The translations under genes and the position numbers were made by a program. Positions 1 to 7,904 of a DNA stretch of 64,000 nt are shown piece by piece; position 1 is the first letter of the stretch; every line of letters starts with the position of its first letter. The stretch is from Azospirillum lipoferum 4B (GTDB lineage: Bacteria > Pseudomonadota > Alphaproteobacteria > Azospirillales > Azospirillaceae): the NCBI RefSeq assembly GCF_000283655.1, contig NC_016622.1, positions 384,501 to 448,500 of the forward strand, given 5' to 3'. The notes beneath the pieces were generated by a model. That model was not told the origin of the DNA. It ran no database searches and saw nothing but the letters and a program-made list of their open reading frames with translations.

Positions 1-110
1 GGCCCCGCGCAGGGGCCGGCTTTGGAGGTTGCGGTGCCTCCGGGTTCTGGTACTGTTGCAGTGCAGCAAGCGATTGCTGCTTCGCCCTTCTTGGGCGTTT
101 CCTCCCTAAA
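1..110 (+). other. Hairpin-rich stretch at window edge
   Basis: No protein gene is recognised here. Three consecutive perfect hairpins are visible: 1-6 with 12-17 (GGCCCC/GGGGCC), 24-28 with 37-41 (GGAGG/CCTCC) and 63-69 with 74-80 (GCAGCAA/TTGCTGC). An intrinsic terminator follows at 114-143. The pattern fits the 3' part of a structured non-coding RNA, or the leader or tail of a gene that begins before the window. I could not assign it to 6S, SRP, tmRNA or RNase P RNA by eye. Confidence 0.3.
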
Positions 111-113
111 CTC

Positions 114-143
114 AAGGCCGCTGTATTCAGCGGCCTTTTTCTT
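114..143 (+). terminator. Intrinsic terminator
   Basis: A ten-base perfect stem AAGGCCGCTG (114-123) pairs with CAGCGGCCTT (128-137) around a TATT loop and runs into TTTCTT. It ends whatever transcript enters from the left edge of the window. Confidence 0.85.
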
Positions 144-592
144 GCCAGAAAGCCCCCTGGTAAGGCAACCCCTGACAAAAGTCATAGCGCTGCGATTTTC
201 ACGGGAAATCGACCGGCGAATGGTGAGGTCATGGGCGTTTTTGAAGCGCAGGGCGAGCGCCTGATATCCTGCCGCGGTTCCGTGCAGGACGTCGCCGGGC
301 TCCAGAAAACCATTTGAATACAATACATTGCAAAGTACAGCGCCCATGCATGCGATGATGGACGCACCGGTGTTCAACGGCGCACCGGATTGGGAGAGGG
401 GCCGAAGCGTTACCGCAGGACATTGCCGGGCCAGAGAATTTTTCCTGCCTTTTTCGCGGGCCGCCGTTCTTGCTGCGGTGCGGGGGAGTGAAAAACCGCC
501 GCAGGCACAGGTAAGCACTGCACCGGCGTCGCGAACTGTCGTATAGAATCCGACGACACGCCCATCCGCCGCAATCCACAGGAGCCGTTCCC
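144..592. other. Intergenic stretch, no gene recognised
   Basis: About 450 bases without a convincing protein or RNA gene. Open frames here on both strands overlap one another and have no recognisable product. A comparatively AT-rich patch around 310-350 could hold the promoter of the short gene at 593, but no clean -35/-10 pair was found. Confidence 0.4.
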
Positions 593-655
593 ATGGACAT
601 CGCCATCATGGTCCTCGCCGTCGCCTTCTTCTTCTGGCAGACCATTTCCGACTGA
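593..655 (+). CDS. Candidate 20-residue single-span membrane peptide
   Basis: A 20-codon frame starts at an ATG ten bases after an AGGAG-like ribosome binding site and ends 62 bases before an intrinsic terminator, so it looks like a complete tiny gene. The product begins MDIAIMVLAV, continues with a hydrophobic and aromatic stretch (AFFFW) and ends in a polar SD tail, which fits one short transmembrane helix. Such peptides often act as small subunits or modulators of membrane complexes, but no partner is encoded nearby and no family is recognised. The call rests only on the binding site, hydrophobicity and the terminator. Confidence 0.45.
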   Translation: MDIAIMVLAVAFFFWQTISD

Positions 656-717
656 GTCGGCTTCGACGCGACCGGCAGAGCCGCTCGGCGAGCAACAGGT
701 CGGCAATCGAGAAAAGG

Positions 718-743
718 GGCGGTCCCGGCGGGCCGCCTTTTTT
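718..743 (+). terminator. Intrinsic terminator after the 20-residue gene
   Basis: GGCGGTCC (718-725) pairs with GGGCCGCC (730-737) with one G-U pair and is followed by six T residues. Confidence 0.85.
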
Positions 744-785
744 CATGTGGCTGTCGGAAAACGGAGTTCGAACCCCACCGCCGTC

Positions 786-1109
786 TCAGTCGGCGGCGAT
801 GGGCGGCTCCAGCCGGTAATGGGCCGAGGCGATCAGCTGCAGCGTTTCCATGATCGAGCCGATGGCCTCATGCAGATCGGCCTGCTCGTCGCCGGGCAGC
901 GTCGCAAGCACCGCCTCCAACTCCACCGCCGCGTTCTGCAGGCTGGCGCAGGCATGTTCCAGGTGGCGGCTGGTGCCCTGGCCAAAGCCGGGATCATTTG
1001 CAAAATGCAAACGCGCCGCCGGTTTCCCGGCCCGCGTCGCGTTCCGGTTTGCAAAATGCAAATGGACGCCGTTCCCCGTGGCCCGCGTCCCCAATTTCTT
1101 CCGCATCAT
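786..1109 (-). CDS. Small hypothetical protein with duplicated LHFAN motif
   Basis: A 107-residue protein of unknown function. The ATG at 1109 was chosen because a longer frame would run into the kinase gene downstream on the same strand; the GGGG upstream is only a weak binding site. The N-terminal third is basic and contains LHFAN twice (residues 17-21 and 34-38), encoded by two identical 15-bp palindromes. The C-terminal two thirds look helical (HLEHACASLQNA, then acidic HEAIGSIMETL). No domain is recognised. The true start could lie further in, in which case the palindromes would be upstream regulatory sites. Confidence 0.5.
   Translation of the reverse strand: MMRKKLGTRATGNGVHLHFANRNATRAGKPAARLHFANDPGFGQGTSRHLEHACASLQNAAVELEAVLATLPGDEQADLHEAIGSIMETLQLIASAHYRLEPPIAAD
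997..1062. repeat. Two identical palindromes TTTGCAAAATGCAAA
   Basis: The 15-bp sequence TTTGCAAAATGCAAA occurs at 997-1011 and 1048-1062. Each copy is an inverted repeat (TTTGCA-N3-TGCAAA). The copies are 51 bp apart, about five helical turns and also a multiple of three. They lie inside the small hypothetical gene and encode its duplicated LHFAN. They resemble paired operator sites for a dimeric regulator, but the regulator is unknown. Confidence 0.6.
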
Positions 1110-1203
1110 GGGCGTATCCCCGTTCGGTCTGAACAGAGAATGCGCAAGTCCCGTGCCACTGCGTGACCGTTGGTTGCGATCACCTACGCAAAAATGGTGA
1201 GGC

Positions 1204-2106
1204 TCATTCCGGCCACAGGCGGGCGGCGCCGCGCATGCCGCTTTCCCCGCCATGGCGGGCGACGGCCATGCGGGTCCGCGGTGCGGCCGACAATGCCCAG
1301 GACCCCCAGCGCCGCGTCACCGCTTCGCACAGGCCGGGCAAGGCCGACAGGCCGCCGCCGACCACCACCATGTCGGGATCCAGCAGGTTCAGCACCGGGG
1401 CCAGCGCCCGGGCCAGCGCATCGGCATGGCGCGTCAGCGTCGCGGCTGCGACCGGATCTCCCGCCAGCGCGCGGGCGGCGATCTCCTGCGGGTCCGCCAC
1501 TTTGCCGGCTCCGTCCTCCCCGCTCAGGTGCCGGTGCAGGCGCGACAGCCCGGCGCCGCACAGCATGGTCTCCAGGCAACCGGCCTTGCCGCAGCCGCAG
1601 GGCACCGGCGGGCCGTCGGCCTCCTCGCGCCAGGGCAGGGGGGCGTGCCCCCATTCGCCGGCCAGCCCGTTGGCCCCCGGCAGGATGCGCCCGTCCACCA
1701 CGATGCCGCCGCCGACGCCGGTGCCCAGGATGACCCCGAACACCACCGCCGACCCGACCGCGGCGCCGTCCGTCGCCTCCGACAGGGTGAAGCAGTTGGC
1801 GTCGTTGGCGATCCGCACCGGGCGGCCGATCCGCCGCGCCGCGTCTTCGGCGAAGGGACGGCCGGCGAGCCAGGGCAGGTTCACCGCGCGCACGCGGCCG
1901 GCAGCGGGATCGACGATGCCGGGCAGGCTGATGCCGACGCCGCCGGTGCCGACCGGGTCGAGCGCCGCCACCGTCTCCGCCAGCGCGTCGAGCGTGGCGT
2001 CGTAATCGCGGGGGGTGGGGCGGCGGTGACGGGCCAGTTCGGCCCCGTCCGTGCCGAGCGCCACGGCCGCGATCTTGGTGCCGCCCAAATCGATTCCGAC
2101 TCGCAT
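1204..2106 (-). CDS. ROK-family sugar kinase (fructokinase, glucokinase or N-acetylglucosamine kinase type)
   Basis: A 300-residue cytoplasmic kinase expected to phosphorylate a hexose or amino-hexose with ATP. The N-terminus has the ROK phosphate-binding motif DLGGTK (6-11). NDAN at 101-104 contains the likely catalytic Asp. EWGH at 151-154 followed by CGCGKAGC (170-177) is the zinc-binding signature of ROK kinases. VVVGGG near the C-terminus belongs to the second ATPase-fold half. Length is normal for the family and there is no N-terminal HTH, so this is an enzyme rather than a ROK repressor. The neighbours give no clue to the sugar. Confidence 0.88.
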   Translation of the reverse strand: MRVGIDLGGTKIAAVALGTDGAELARHRRPTPRDYDATLDALAETVAALDPVGTGGVGISLPGIVDPAAGRVRAVNLPWLAGRPFAEDAARRIGRPVRIANDANCFTLSEATDGAAVGSAVVFGVILGTGVGGGIVVDGRILPGANGLAGEWGHAPLPWREEADGPPVPCGCGKAGCLETMLCGAGLSRLHRHLSGEDGAGKVADPQEIAARALAGDPVAAATLTRHADALARALAPVLNLLDPDMVVVGGGLSALPGLCEAVTRRWGSWALSAAPRTRMAVARHGGESGMRGAARLWPE

Positions 2107-2318
2107 GCCTGTCGCCGTCCAGATGGGGATTCAGCCGAGGATTCCGGGGGCAACCCTATACCGCTCCCCTGTCCGGCGGACCAGCGGCGCGTTCGTTCCG
2201 GATGGGTCAGTCCACCCACCCCGGAAGAGAGGGGGCTACCGCCCTTTGCACTGTCGGGGCTTGGGGGGCGCATCACTAGAGTCACATCAGCGCTTCCTTC
2301 ACTGATCGGCGTCTTGAG

Positions 2319-4775
2319 ATGTCCATGGACCGTTTTGCCCCGAAACACACTTCGCGCGCCCGGCGCGCCGCTCCGGGCCACCACGATCCCGTACGCGATT
2401 CCGCCGATGCCGCAGCATCGGCCGCCGAAATCCGCGATGGACTGGTGTTGGCCTTCCTGGCCCGCAAGAGGCTTCTGGTGCTGGTCGGCGATGCCGGATC
2501 GGGCCGTCCCGCCCTGTTCCGGCAACTGGTCGAGCATGTCGAGGCCGATGGCGCCATGGCGCTGCCGGTCACGGCCTCGGTCGGTGTCGAGGTGGAGGAT
2601 CTGGTCGCTGCCGCCGGTACCGGGGCGCTGCCCGATCTGGCACCGCCGGGCGAGGACGGCGAGGGCGATTTCGACGCGCTGATCGCCGCGCTGGAAGAGC
2701 GGCTGGAACTGGCCGGGTCCGGCCTGCTGGCGGTCGACAACGCCACCGTGCTCGCCCCGCCGGTGCTGGCCGATCTGGTCGACCTGACGCGGGCCGAGAC
2801 GCCGGCCGGTCGCTTCCTCCAGGTTCTTCTCTGCGGCACGCCGGAGTTGGAAGGAACGCTGGCGCGCGCCGGGCTGGCCGACGAGCTGCGCGACATGGGC
2901 GTGATCTACCGGATGGCGCCGGGCGGCGGTCTGCCCGACGAGCTGCCGTCGATGTCCGCCCTGCAGACCGAGCCGCGTCCGGCGCCGATGCTGGCGGTCT
3001 CGCCCCAGCTGCAGGAGGCCGATCCGGCCTGGATGGATCGCCGCAGTCAGCATCAGGCCCCGCAGCAGGCGCCGCAGCCGGGCCCGGCCCAGCCGGCCGC
3101 CACGCCTCCGGCGAACGACTGGTCGGGAGACTATGACTGGAGCGACCGTGGTCCCGATGCGATGGCCGCAAGGGGGATGCAGGCCGGAGCCTTGCCGGCG
3201 GACGCCATGCCCGTCGGGGCCATGCGGGCGCCGCGCCGGACCGGGCTTTATGCCGGTGCGGCACTGACCACGCTGGTGCTGCTGGGTGCCGCCGGTGCGG
3301 CCATCGCCACCGCCGTTCCCGGCGCCTCCCCCGACCGCGCTCTGGCGATGATCGAGGAGGGCTGGAGCCGGGCGCGCGATGCGGTGGAACGCACGGTGCA
3401 GGGGCTGATCGGCACCGATGTTCCGCTCGCCGGCGGCCAGCATGCCGCCGCCGACCTGCCGCCGGTTGCACCATCCCCGCAGCCGTCCGCCGCACCGCCG
3501 GCCGCCCGGCCGTCGGTGGCGCCCGGCGTCCAGGCCGGGCAAAGCAATGCCGCGTTTCCGGCCGCGCCGCCGCCGTCCGGCACCCTGACGGTGACGAAGC
3601 AGGCTGCAGCCCAGCCTTCGCCGCCCGCGCCCGCTCATACCGCTCCGGTGCAGACGGCTGCCTTGCCGCCGGCCCAGACCCAGCCGCCGGCCTCCCCACC
3701 TTCCGCAGCGGCCCCGGCCGCAGGCAATGCGGAAGCGGCACCGGGGGCCGCCTCGCTGCCGCCGCTGGAGGAGCCTTCCGCCACGCCGATTCCACAGGTG
3801 CCGCAGTCTGCCGTCCCCGATGCGGAGATCGCGCAGCGCGTGCGCATGATGGTCGATCAGGCCCGCCGCCAGATCGCCGGCAAGCGCCTGACCACCCCGC
3901 CCGGCGACAACGCCTTTGAGACGGTTCAGCGTATCCGCCAGATCGCACCGGCGTCGCCGGAAGCGACCGAACTGCTGGCAACCATGGAGGACACCTATCG
4001 CCGCTGGGCGATGCTGGCCGAGCGTGACGGCGACTGGTCGGAAACCAAGCGCTTCTACGAGCGGGCGCAGATGCTCTCGCCCAACAGCCCGGACCTTGCG
4101 GAGCGCATCCGCGCGGCGGGCGAGCAGCGCGCCTATACCGGTCCGGCCATGGGCGGTTCCGGAACCTCGGGCGGAAGCACGGCCGTGCCGGTGAAGGCCA
4201 CTCCGGGCCTGCAGGATCGCGAATCGGTGCTGGCCCTGCTGCGCAATCCGGCGGAGCTGTCGCGCACGCTGCAGGGCGGCGCCAGCCCCGACAGCCGGCT
4301 CGACAGCGGCAAGACCCTGCTGATGGTCGCGGCCGAACAGGGACTGACCGACACGGTGCGCGTTCTGCTGGACCGGCGCGCCCGCAGCGACCTGCGCACC
4401 TCCGACGGGGCCACCGCCGTGATGTACGCGGCCTGGGGCGGCCATGACGCGGTCGTCCGGGCGCTGGCCGACGGCGGCGCGGACCTCGACACCACCAACA
4501 GCGACGGCAAGACCGCGCTGATGGCCGCCGCCGCCCGCGGCCACCAGGAGGTGACGCGCACGCTGATCCAGCGCGGGGTGATGGTGGACCGCACCACCGC
4601 CTATGGCTGGTCGGCGCTGATGTATGCCGCCAACAACGGGCACGAGGCGGTGGCCAAGCTGCTGCTCGACCATGGCGCCAACCCGTACCGCATGGATGCC
4701 AACGGCAACTCCGCCCTGACGCTGGGTGCGCTGCAGGGGCATGTCCAGGTGGTGGAGGTCCTGAAGCCGCGCTGA
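2319..4775 (+). CDS. Degenerate GspA/ExeA-like ATPase domain, membrane anchor and ankyrin repeats
   Basis: An 818-residue protein of unknown role. Residues about 40-205 resemble the ExeA/GspA ATPase family, including a GTPEL stretch like the family GQPEL. The P-loop reads GDAGSGRP (57-64), lacking the usual lysine, and the Walker B region reads LLAVDNA instead of ending in DE, so ATP hydrolysis is doubtful. A proline- and glutamine-rich linker leads to one transmembrane segment (about 309-335), then a long Ala/Pro-rich region, a TPR-like helical part (about 505-600) and four to five ankyrin repeats (about 660-818) with typical TALMAAAARGH units. It converges on the caspase-like gene with 23 bases between stops. 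The start could be ATG 2319 or 2325; no strong binding site decides. Confidence 0.75.
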   Translation: MSMDRFAPKHTSRARRAAPGHHDPVRDSADAAASAAEIRDGLVLAFLARKRLLVLVGDAGSGRPALFRQLVEHVEADGAMALPVTASVGVEVEDLVAAAGTGALPDLAPPGEDGEGDFDALIAALEERLELAGSGLLAVDNATVLAPPVLADLVDLTRAETPAGRFLQVLLCGTPELEGTLARAGLADELRDMGVIYRMAPGGGLPDELPSMSALQTEPRPAPMLAVSPQLQEADPAWMDRRSQHQAPQQAPQPGPAQPAATPPANDWSGDYDWSDRGPDAMAARGMQAGALPADAMPVGAMRAPRRTGLYAGAALTTLVLLGAAGAAIATAVPGASPDRALAMIEEGWSRARDAVERTVQGLIGTDVPLAGGQHAAADLPPVAPSPQPSAAPPAARPSVAPGVQAGQSNAAFPAAPPPSGTLTVTKQAAAQPSPPAPAHTAPVQTAALPPAQTQPPASPPSAAAPAAGNAEAAPGAASLPPLEEPSATPIPQVPQSAVPDAEIAQRVRMMVDQARRQIAGKRLTTPPGDNAFETVQRIRQIAPASPEATELLATMEDTYRRWAMLAERDGDWSETKRFYERAQMLSPNSPDLAERIRAAGEQRAYTGPAMGGSGTSGGSTAVPVKATPGLQDRESVLALLRNPAELSRTLQGGASPDSRLDSGKTLLMVAAEQGLTDTVRVLLDRRARSDLRTSDGATAVMYAAWGGHDAVVRALADGGADLDTTNSDGKTALMAAAARGHQEVTRTLIQRGVMVDRTTAYGWSALMYAANNGHEAVAKLLLDHGANPYRMDANGNSALTLGALQGHVQVVEVLKPR

Positions 4776-4798
4776 TCGGCGCGGCTTCAGCGGGTCGG

Positions 4799-6496
4799 TC
4801 ACTGGTCGAGGCGGACGGAGCCGCGCCACATCCCGGCGCTCTGTCCGCCGTTGCCGTAATGGAACACGCCCGGCCCGTCCGGCTGGCCGTTGCTGAATCG
4901 CCCGGCGAAGCGGCTGCCGTCGGTGAAGGTCATCACGCCATAGCCCGACATCAGGTCGTCGGACCATTCGCCCTCATAGGTCTGTCCATTGGCGAAGCGG
5001 TAGACGCCCGCCCCCTGGCGGATTGGCCGCCCGAGACCCGATCCCGATGACGGCTGCGCCCACGTCCCCTCATAGCGGTCGCCGGCCGGGAAGCCATAGC
5101 TCCAATAGCGGCTGTCGGGGCGGCTGCGCGCCCGCTCCGCCGCGGTGCGGGCATCGCCCAGTGCGCGCATCGCCTGCTGCTGCGCCGCCACGGCCGGACC
5201 GTCGGGTTGCGCGGATGCGGTGCCGGGCGGGGGAGTGGGGAAGCTGCGCGTCTCCTCCGTCCGGATCGGATCGGAACTGCCGGTGGCCGGCGGCTCGGCG
5301 GCCGGATCGCCGAAGGAGGGGCCGGCCTCCACGGTCCCGCGGGAACGGGCGGCCAGCGGCGACGGGTCGGCCCAGCGGGCGGCGAGTGCCCCGGCGGTGA
5401 CATAGCCGTTCCGGCCGGACGAATCGCGCACGCGCAGCCAGCTTCCTTCCGGCACCGCCTCCAGCACCGTCACCACGGTGCCCGCCGGCAGCGGTGCGAT
5501 GCCGCGGGCACCCACCGCCGGGCGGTCGAACAGCACGCCTGCCTTGGCCATCTCATACTCGCCCGGCGGCAGGCTGGGGCTGCTCACCACCGGCGGCGGC
5601 TCCTTTGGCGGCGGTTCCCTTTTCGCCAGGGTGGACGGGTCCTGCGGCTGCATGTCGGGGGAGGGCGCGGCCGGCGGCTTCGGTGCCGCGGCGACGGCCG
5701 GCACCAGGACCAGCCTCGTGCCCAGCCGGTCCTGCAGCCAGGGCAACTGGCGCCCATCGCTGCGTTCGGCGACGGAGCGCGCCACCTCGGCCAGCGAGTC
5801 GCGAAGGGTGACGCCGGGCTTGACCATCTCGCGGGCCAGCGCCGCGGTGAAGGGGGCCGGCCCCTTGGCCGATTGAGCGGGTACCGGCGGCACTCCGGGA
5901 CGGTGGGCATAGACGACGAACAGGCCGTCCGCCTCCATCGGCGTCCCCAGCGCACCGCCGCCGACCCGCTGGGCCAGCGCGTCGGCCGTGCCCGGATCGA
6001 TCACCACCACCGACTTGCGCCCGCTGTCGCGCAGGTCGCCCAGCACGGTGTCGAGGTCCAGCGCCGTGCGCGGCAGATCCTCCGCCTCCGCGGGCGCGGC
6101 GTCGGTGGGCAGCAGATACTCCCGCTCCCCGAGCCCGACGGCGAGGCCGGTGTAGTAGACGAAGCCCAGTTCGGCGCCGGACAGCGCCTCGCGGAAGCGC
6201 TCCAGTGCCGACTCCATCGCGACCCGCCCGACATTGTCGGCCCGCGTCACCGCAAAGCCGGCCTTGCGCAGCGCGGAAACCATCGCCCCCGCATTGGCGG
6301 CGGCCTGTTCCGACCGGCTGTCGAGCCCGTTGTAGCGGCCGTTGTCGATGACCAGCGCCACCCGCTTTTCCGTGTCGGCCACCGCGCCGCCGAAGGGCTG
6401 GGCAGCCAGCAGCGCCGCGGTGAGGACGGTCCCCGCAAGGGTTCGTCTCCACGGCCGGGGTGTGGGGAATGCGGCGTTGTGCGGCCGGGCAATCAT
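4799..6496 (-). CDS. Secreted pseudo-caspase with SH3 and MORN repeats
   Basis: A 565-residue exported protein. Residues 1-41 form a signal peptide (basic head, AGTVLTAALLAAQ core, cleavage near AVAD). Residues about 44-260 have the caspase (peptidase C14) fold: KRVALVIDNGRYNGL replaces the usual VALVIGN start. Where active members have YYAGHG, this protein has YYTGLA (His to Leu118). Where they have the DAC catalytic cysteine, it has DPG (Cys to Gly169). A bacterial SH3 domain spans about 315-370 and MORN repeats (YEGTW, YEGEW, GRFSNGQPDGPG) about 465-560. It should therefore be a binding or scaffold protein, not a protease. ATG 6496 gives the signal peptide; a GGAGG lies slightly too far upstream and an in-frame TTG at 6502 is a possible alternative start. 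Confidence 0.82.
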   Translation of the reverse strand: MIARPHNAAFPTPRPWRRTLAGTVLTAALLAAQPFGGAVADTEKRVALVIDNGRYNGLDSRSEQAAANAGAMVSALRKAGFAVTRADNVGRVAMESALERFREALSGAELGFVYYTGLAVGLGEREYLLPTDAAPAEAEDLPRTALDLDTVLGDLRDSGRKSVVVIDPGTADALAQRVGGGALGTPMEADGLFVVYAHRPGVPPVPAQSAKGPAPFTAALAREMVKPGVTLRDSLAEVARSVAERSDGRQLPWLQDRLGTRLVLVPAVAAAPKPPAAPSPDMQPQDPSTLAKREPPPKEPPPVVSSPSLPPGEYEMAKAGVLFDRPAVGARGIAPLPAGTVVTVLEAVPEGSWLRVRDSSGRNGYVTAGALAARWADPSPLAARSRGTVEAGPSFGDPAAEPPATGSSDPIRTEETRSFPTPPPGTASAQPDGPAVAAQQQAMRALGDARTAAERARSRPDSRYWSYGFPAGDRYEGTWAQPSSGSGLGRPIRQGAGVYRFANGQTYEGEWSDDLMSGYGVMTFTDGSRFAGRFSNGQPDGPGVFHYGNGGQSAGMWRGSVRLDQ

Positions 6497-6802
6497 GGTC
6501 AAGGCGTTCCGTCCTCCGTCTTCGCGGCGGCCTCCCGCGGGGCGCGACCATTTGTGCCGCCGCCCCGCCGGGCTGCGTACCGCCGCCGGGAGCATAGCCT
6601 TTTCCGCCGCTCCGGGACCCCGCTCTTTCGGGGCGCCGGGCGATGGCCGCATTACCCCGCGCGGAGGACCGCCCCGTGCCTCGGCGGCGTTGCAGGTCCT
6701 GATGCAACTCGCCGGACAAGCTCGCCGCTGGCGCGAGGTATCGCTTTCCCTTCGCCGCGAAGCCGCCTATATGACGCTCCTTCGCAGACAACGAGGTTCG
6801 CC

Positions 6803-7066
6803 ATGCCGCCCGCAAAGCCGTCCGCCGTCCGGATGTCCGACACCGAAATCGCCCGCGTGCAGATGTACCTGCGCAAGACGCTGGGCAATCAGAAGATCGT
6901 GATCGAGCCGCCGGCCAAGGCCGGCCAGTCGGCCGAGGTGACGGTGGATGGCGAGTTCTTCGGCACGCTGAACCGTGACGAGGACGAGGGCGAGATTTCC
7001 TATGCCCTGAACGTCGTCATCCTGGAAGAGGACCTGCCGGAGCCGCCGGCCATCCCGCGCCGCTGA
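6803..7066 (+). CDS. DUF3126 family protein
   Basis: An 87-residue soluble protein matching the short, conserved alphaproteobacterial DUF3126 family from memory: helical MSDTEIARVQMYLRKTLGN followed by a beta-rich part with EVTVDGEFFGTL and acidic EDEGEISYAL. ATG 6803 is preceded by GAGG at good spacing. Function is unknown. It diverges from the pseudo-caspase gene; the shared upstream region of about 300 bases shows no clear promoter. Confidence 0.8.
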   Translation: MPPAKPSAVRMSDTEIARVQMYLRKTLGNQKIVIEPPAKAGQSAEVTVDGEFFGTLNRDEDEGEISYALNVVILEEDLPEPPAIPRR

Positions 7067-7101
7067 TCGCCGGCCTTTTCCTGACGTTCCCCACTGGCGC
7101 C

Positions 7102-7731
7102 CTAGCGGCTGTGAGCGCGAAGCTCCGCCGCCAGGGCGGCCAGCAGGGTCTGCCCGCCCGACAGGGTCAGCCCGCGCACCAGAACGATCGCCTTGTGCCC
7201 GCCGCGCCGGTGCATGACCAGCCGCACGTTGCGGCTGCCGGCGGCCTTCAGCTCGGCCTTCACCGCGTCGTTGGGCGCCACGTCGCCGGCAACCAGCTTC
7301 AATTCCGCCTTGTGCCCGTAATCGTGCGCCGGATCGATCCAGGCGACGAACAGCGGCTTGCCGCCGACCATCGGATAGAGCGCCAGATCCCGGATCGTCT
7401 CGTGCGGATGGATGCGGGCACCGTCCACCGTCAATCCGCGTTCCGTCACGCCCAGCCGCACGGCCCGGCGCTGTACCGTCTCCGTCAGCGTCACCACCCA
7501 CAGCAGCAGCACCGGCGCCGCGCAGAAGACGGCGAGCCACTGCAGCATGTCCGACAGTTCTTCCGGCGCCAGTCCGGCCCCGGCGACGAAGCCCGTCGCC
7601 AGCAGCCCGGCAATCAGCAGATAGCGTGTGCGTATCACCGGAGTCAGCACCGGTCTCGCCACGAAGACGGCACCGGCCGCGCCGTCCTCGCGGGTGACTT
7701 CCATGCTTGGCGGCGGCTTGGCGGCTGGCAT
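7102..7731 (-). CDS. Membrane protein with two helices and a PH-like C-terminal half
   Basis: A 209-residue protein of unknown function. Two hydrophobic segments lie at about 37-55 (YLLIAGLLATGFVAGAGL) and 62-82 (LQWLAVFCAAPVLLLWVVTL). The C-terminal half is a soluble beta-rich region starting RLGVTERGLTVDG, the arrangement seen in membrane-anchored PH-like proteins. It is convergent with the DUF3126 gene. No binding site clearly supports ATG 7731; Met10 (7704) is an alternative. Confidence 0.6.
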   Translation of the reverse strand: MPAAKPPPSMEVTREDGAAGAVFVARPVLTPVIRTRYLLIAGLLATGFVAGAGLAPEELSDMLQWLAVFCAAPVLLLWVVTLTETVQRRAVRLGVTERGLTVDGARIHPHETIRDLALYPMVGGKPLFVAWIDPAHDYGHKAELKLVAGDVAPNDAVKAELKAAGSRNVRLVMHRRGGHKAIVLVRGLTLSGGQTLLAALAAELRAHSR

Positions 7732-7904
7732 ATCGGCGGGATCGGAGCTGGGGAAGGGGCGTGATCCTGTTCCGGCGGCATGTCGGCCGTCCAGTTCTTT
7801 CGCGTGTGGCCCGGATCGGGTGTGTACCCGTGGAGCGTGCCGAGGGCGGGGTTGCCGCTCGCCGCCGCCTTGAAAATGGCGGGGGGCATGGTACTCTCAG
7901 GGGC
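7732..7904. other. Intergenic stretch upstream of the membrane protein gene
   Basis: This is the left part of the 576-base gap up to 8307; the rest of the gap holds the inverted repeat and the 29-residue gene. No gene or clear promoter is visible in this part. Confidence 0.4.

Noticed and set aside
1881-4967. Roughly 1000-codon minus-strand frame opposite the ankyrin protein
   Set aside because: Composition is typical of antisense shadow (Arg/Gly/His-rich), with no domain; the plus-strand gene has clear ankyrin repeats.
5207-6802. Long plus-strand frame leading into the DUF3126 gene
   Set aside because: Its first 500 codons are antisense to the pseudo-caspase; only the last 87 codons match a known family and have a binding site.
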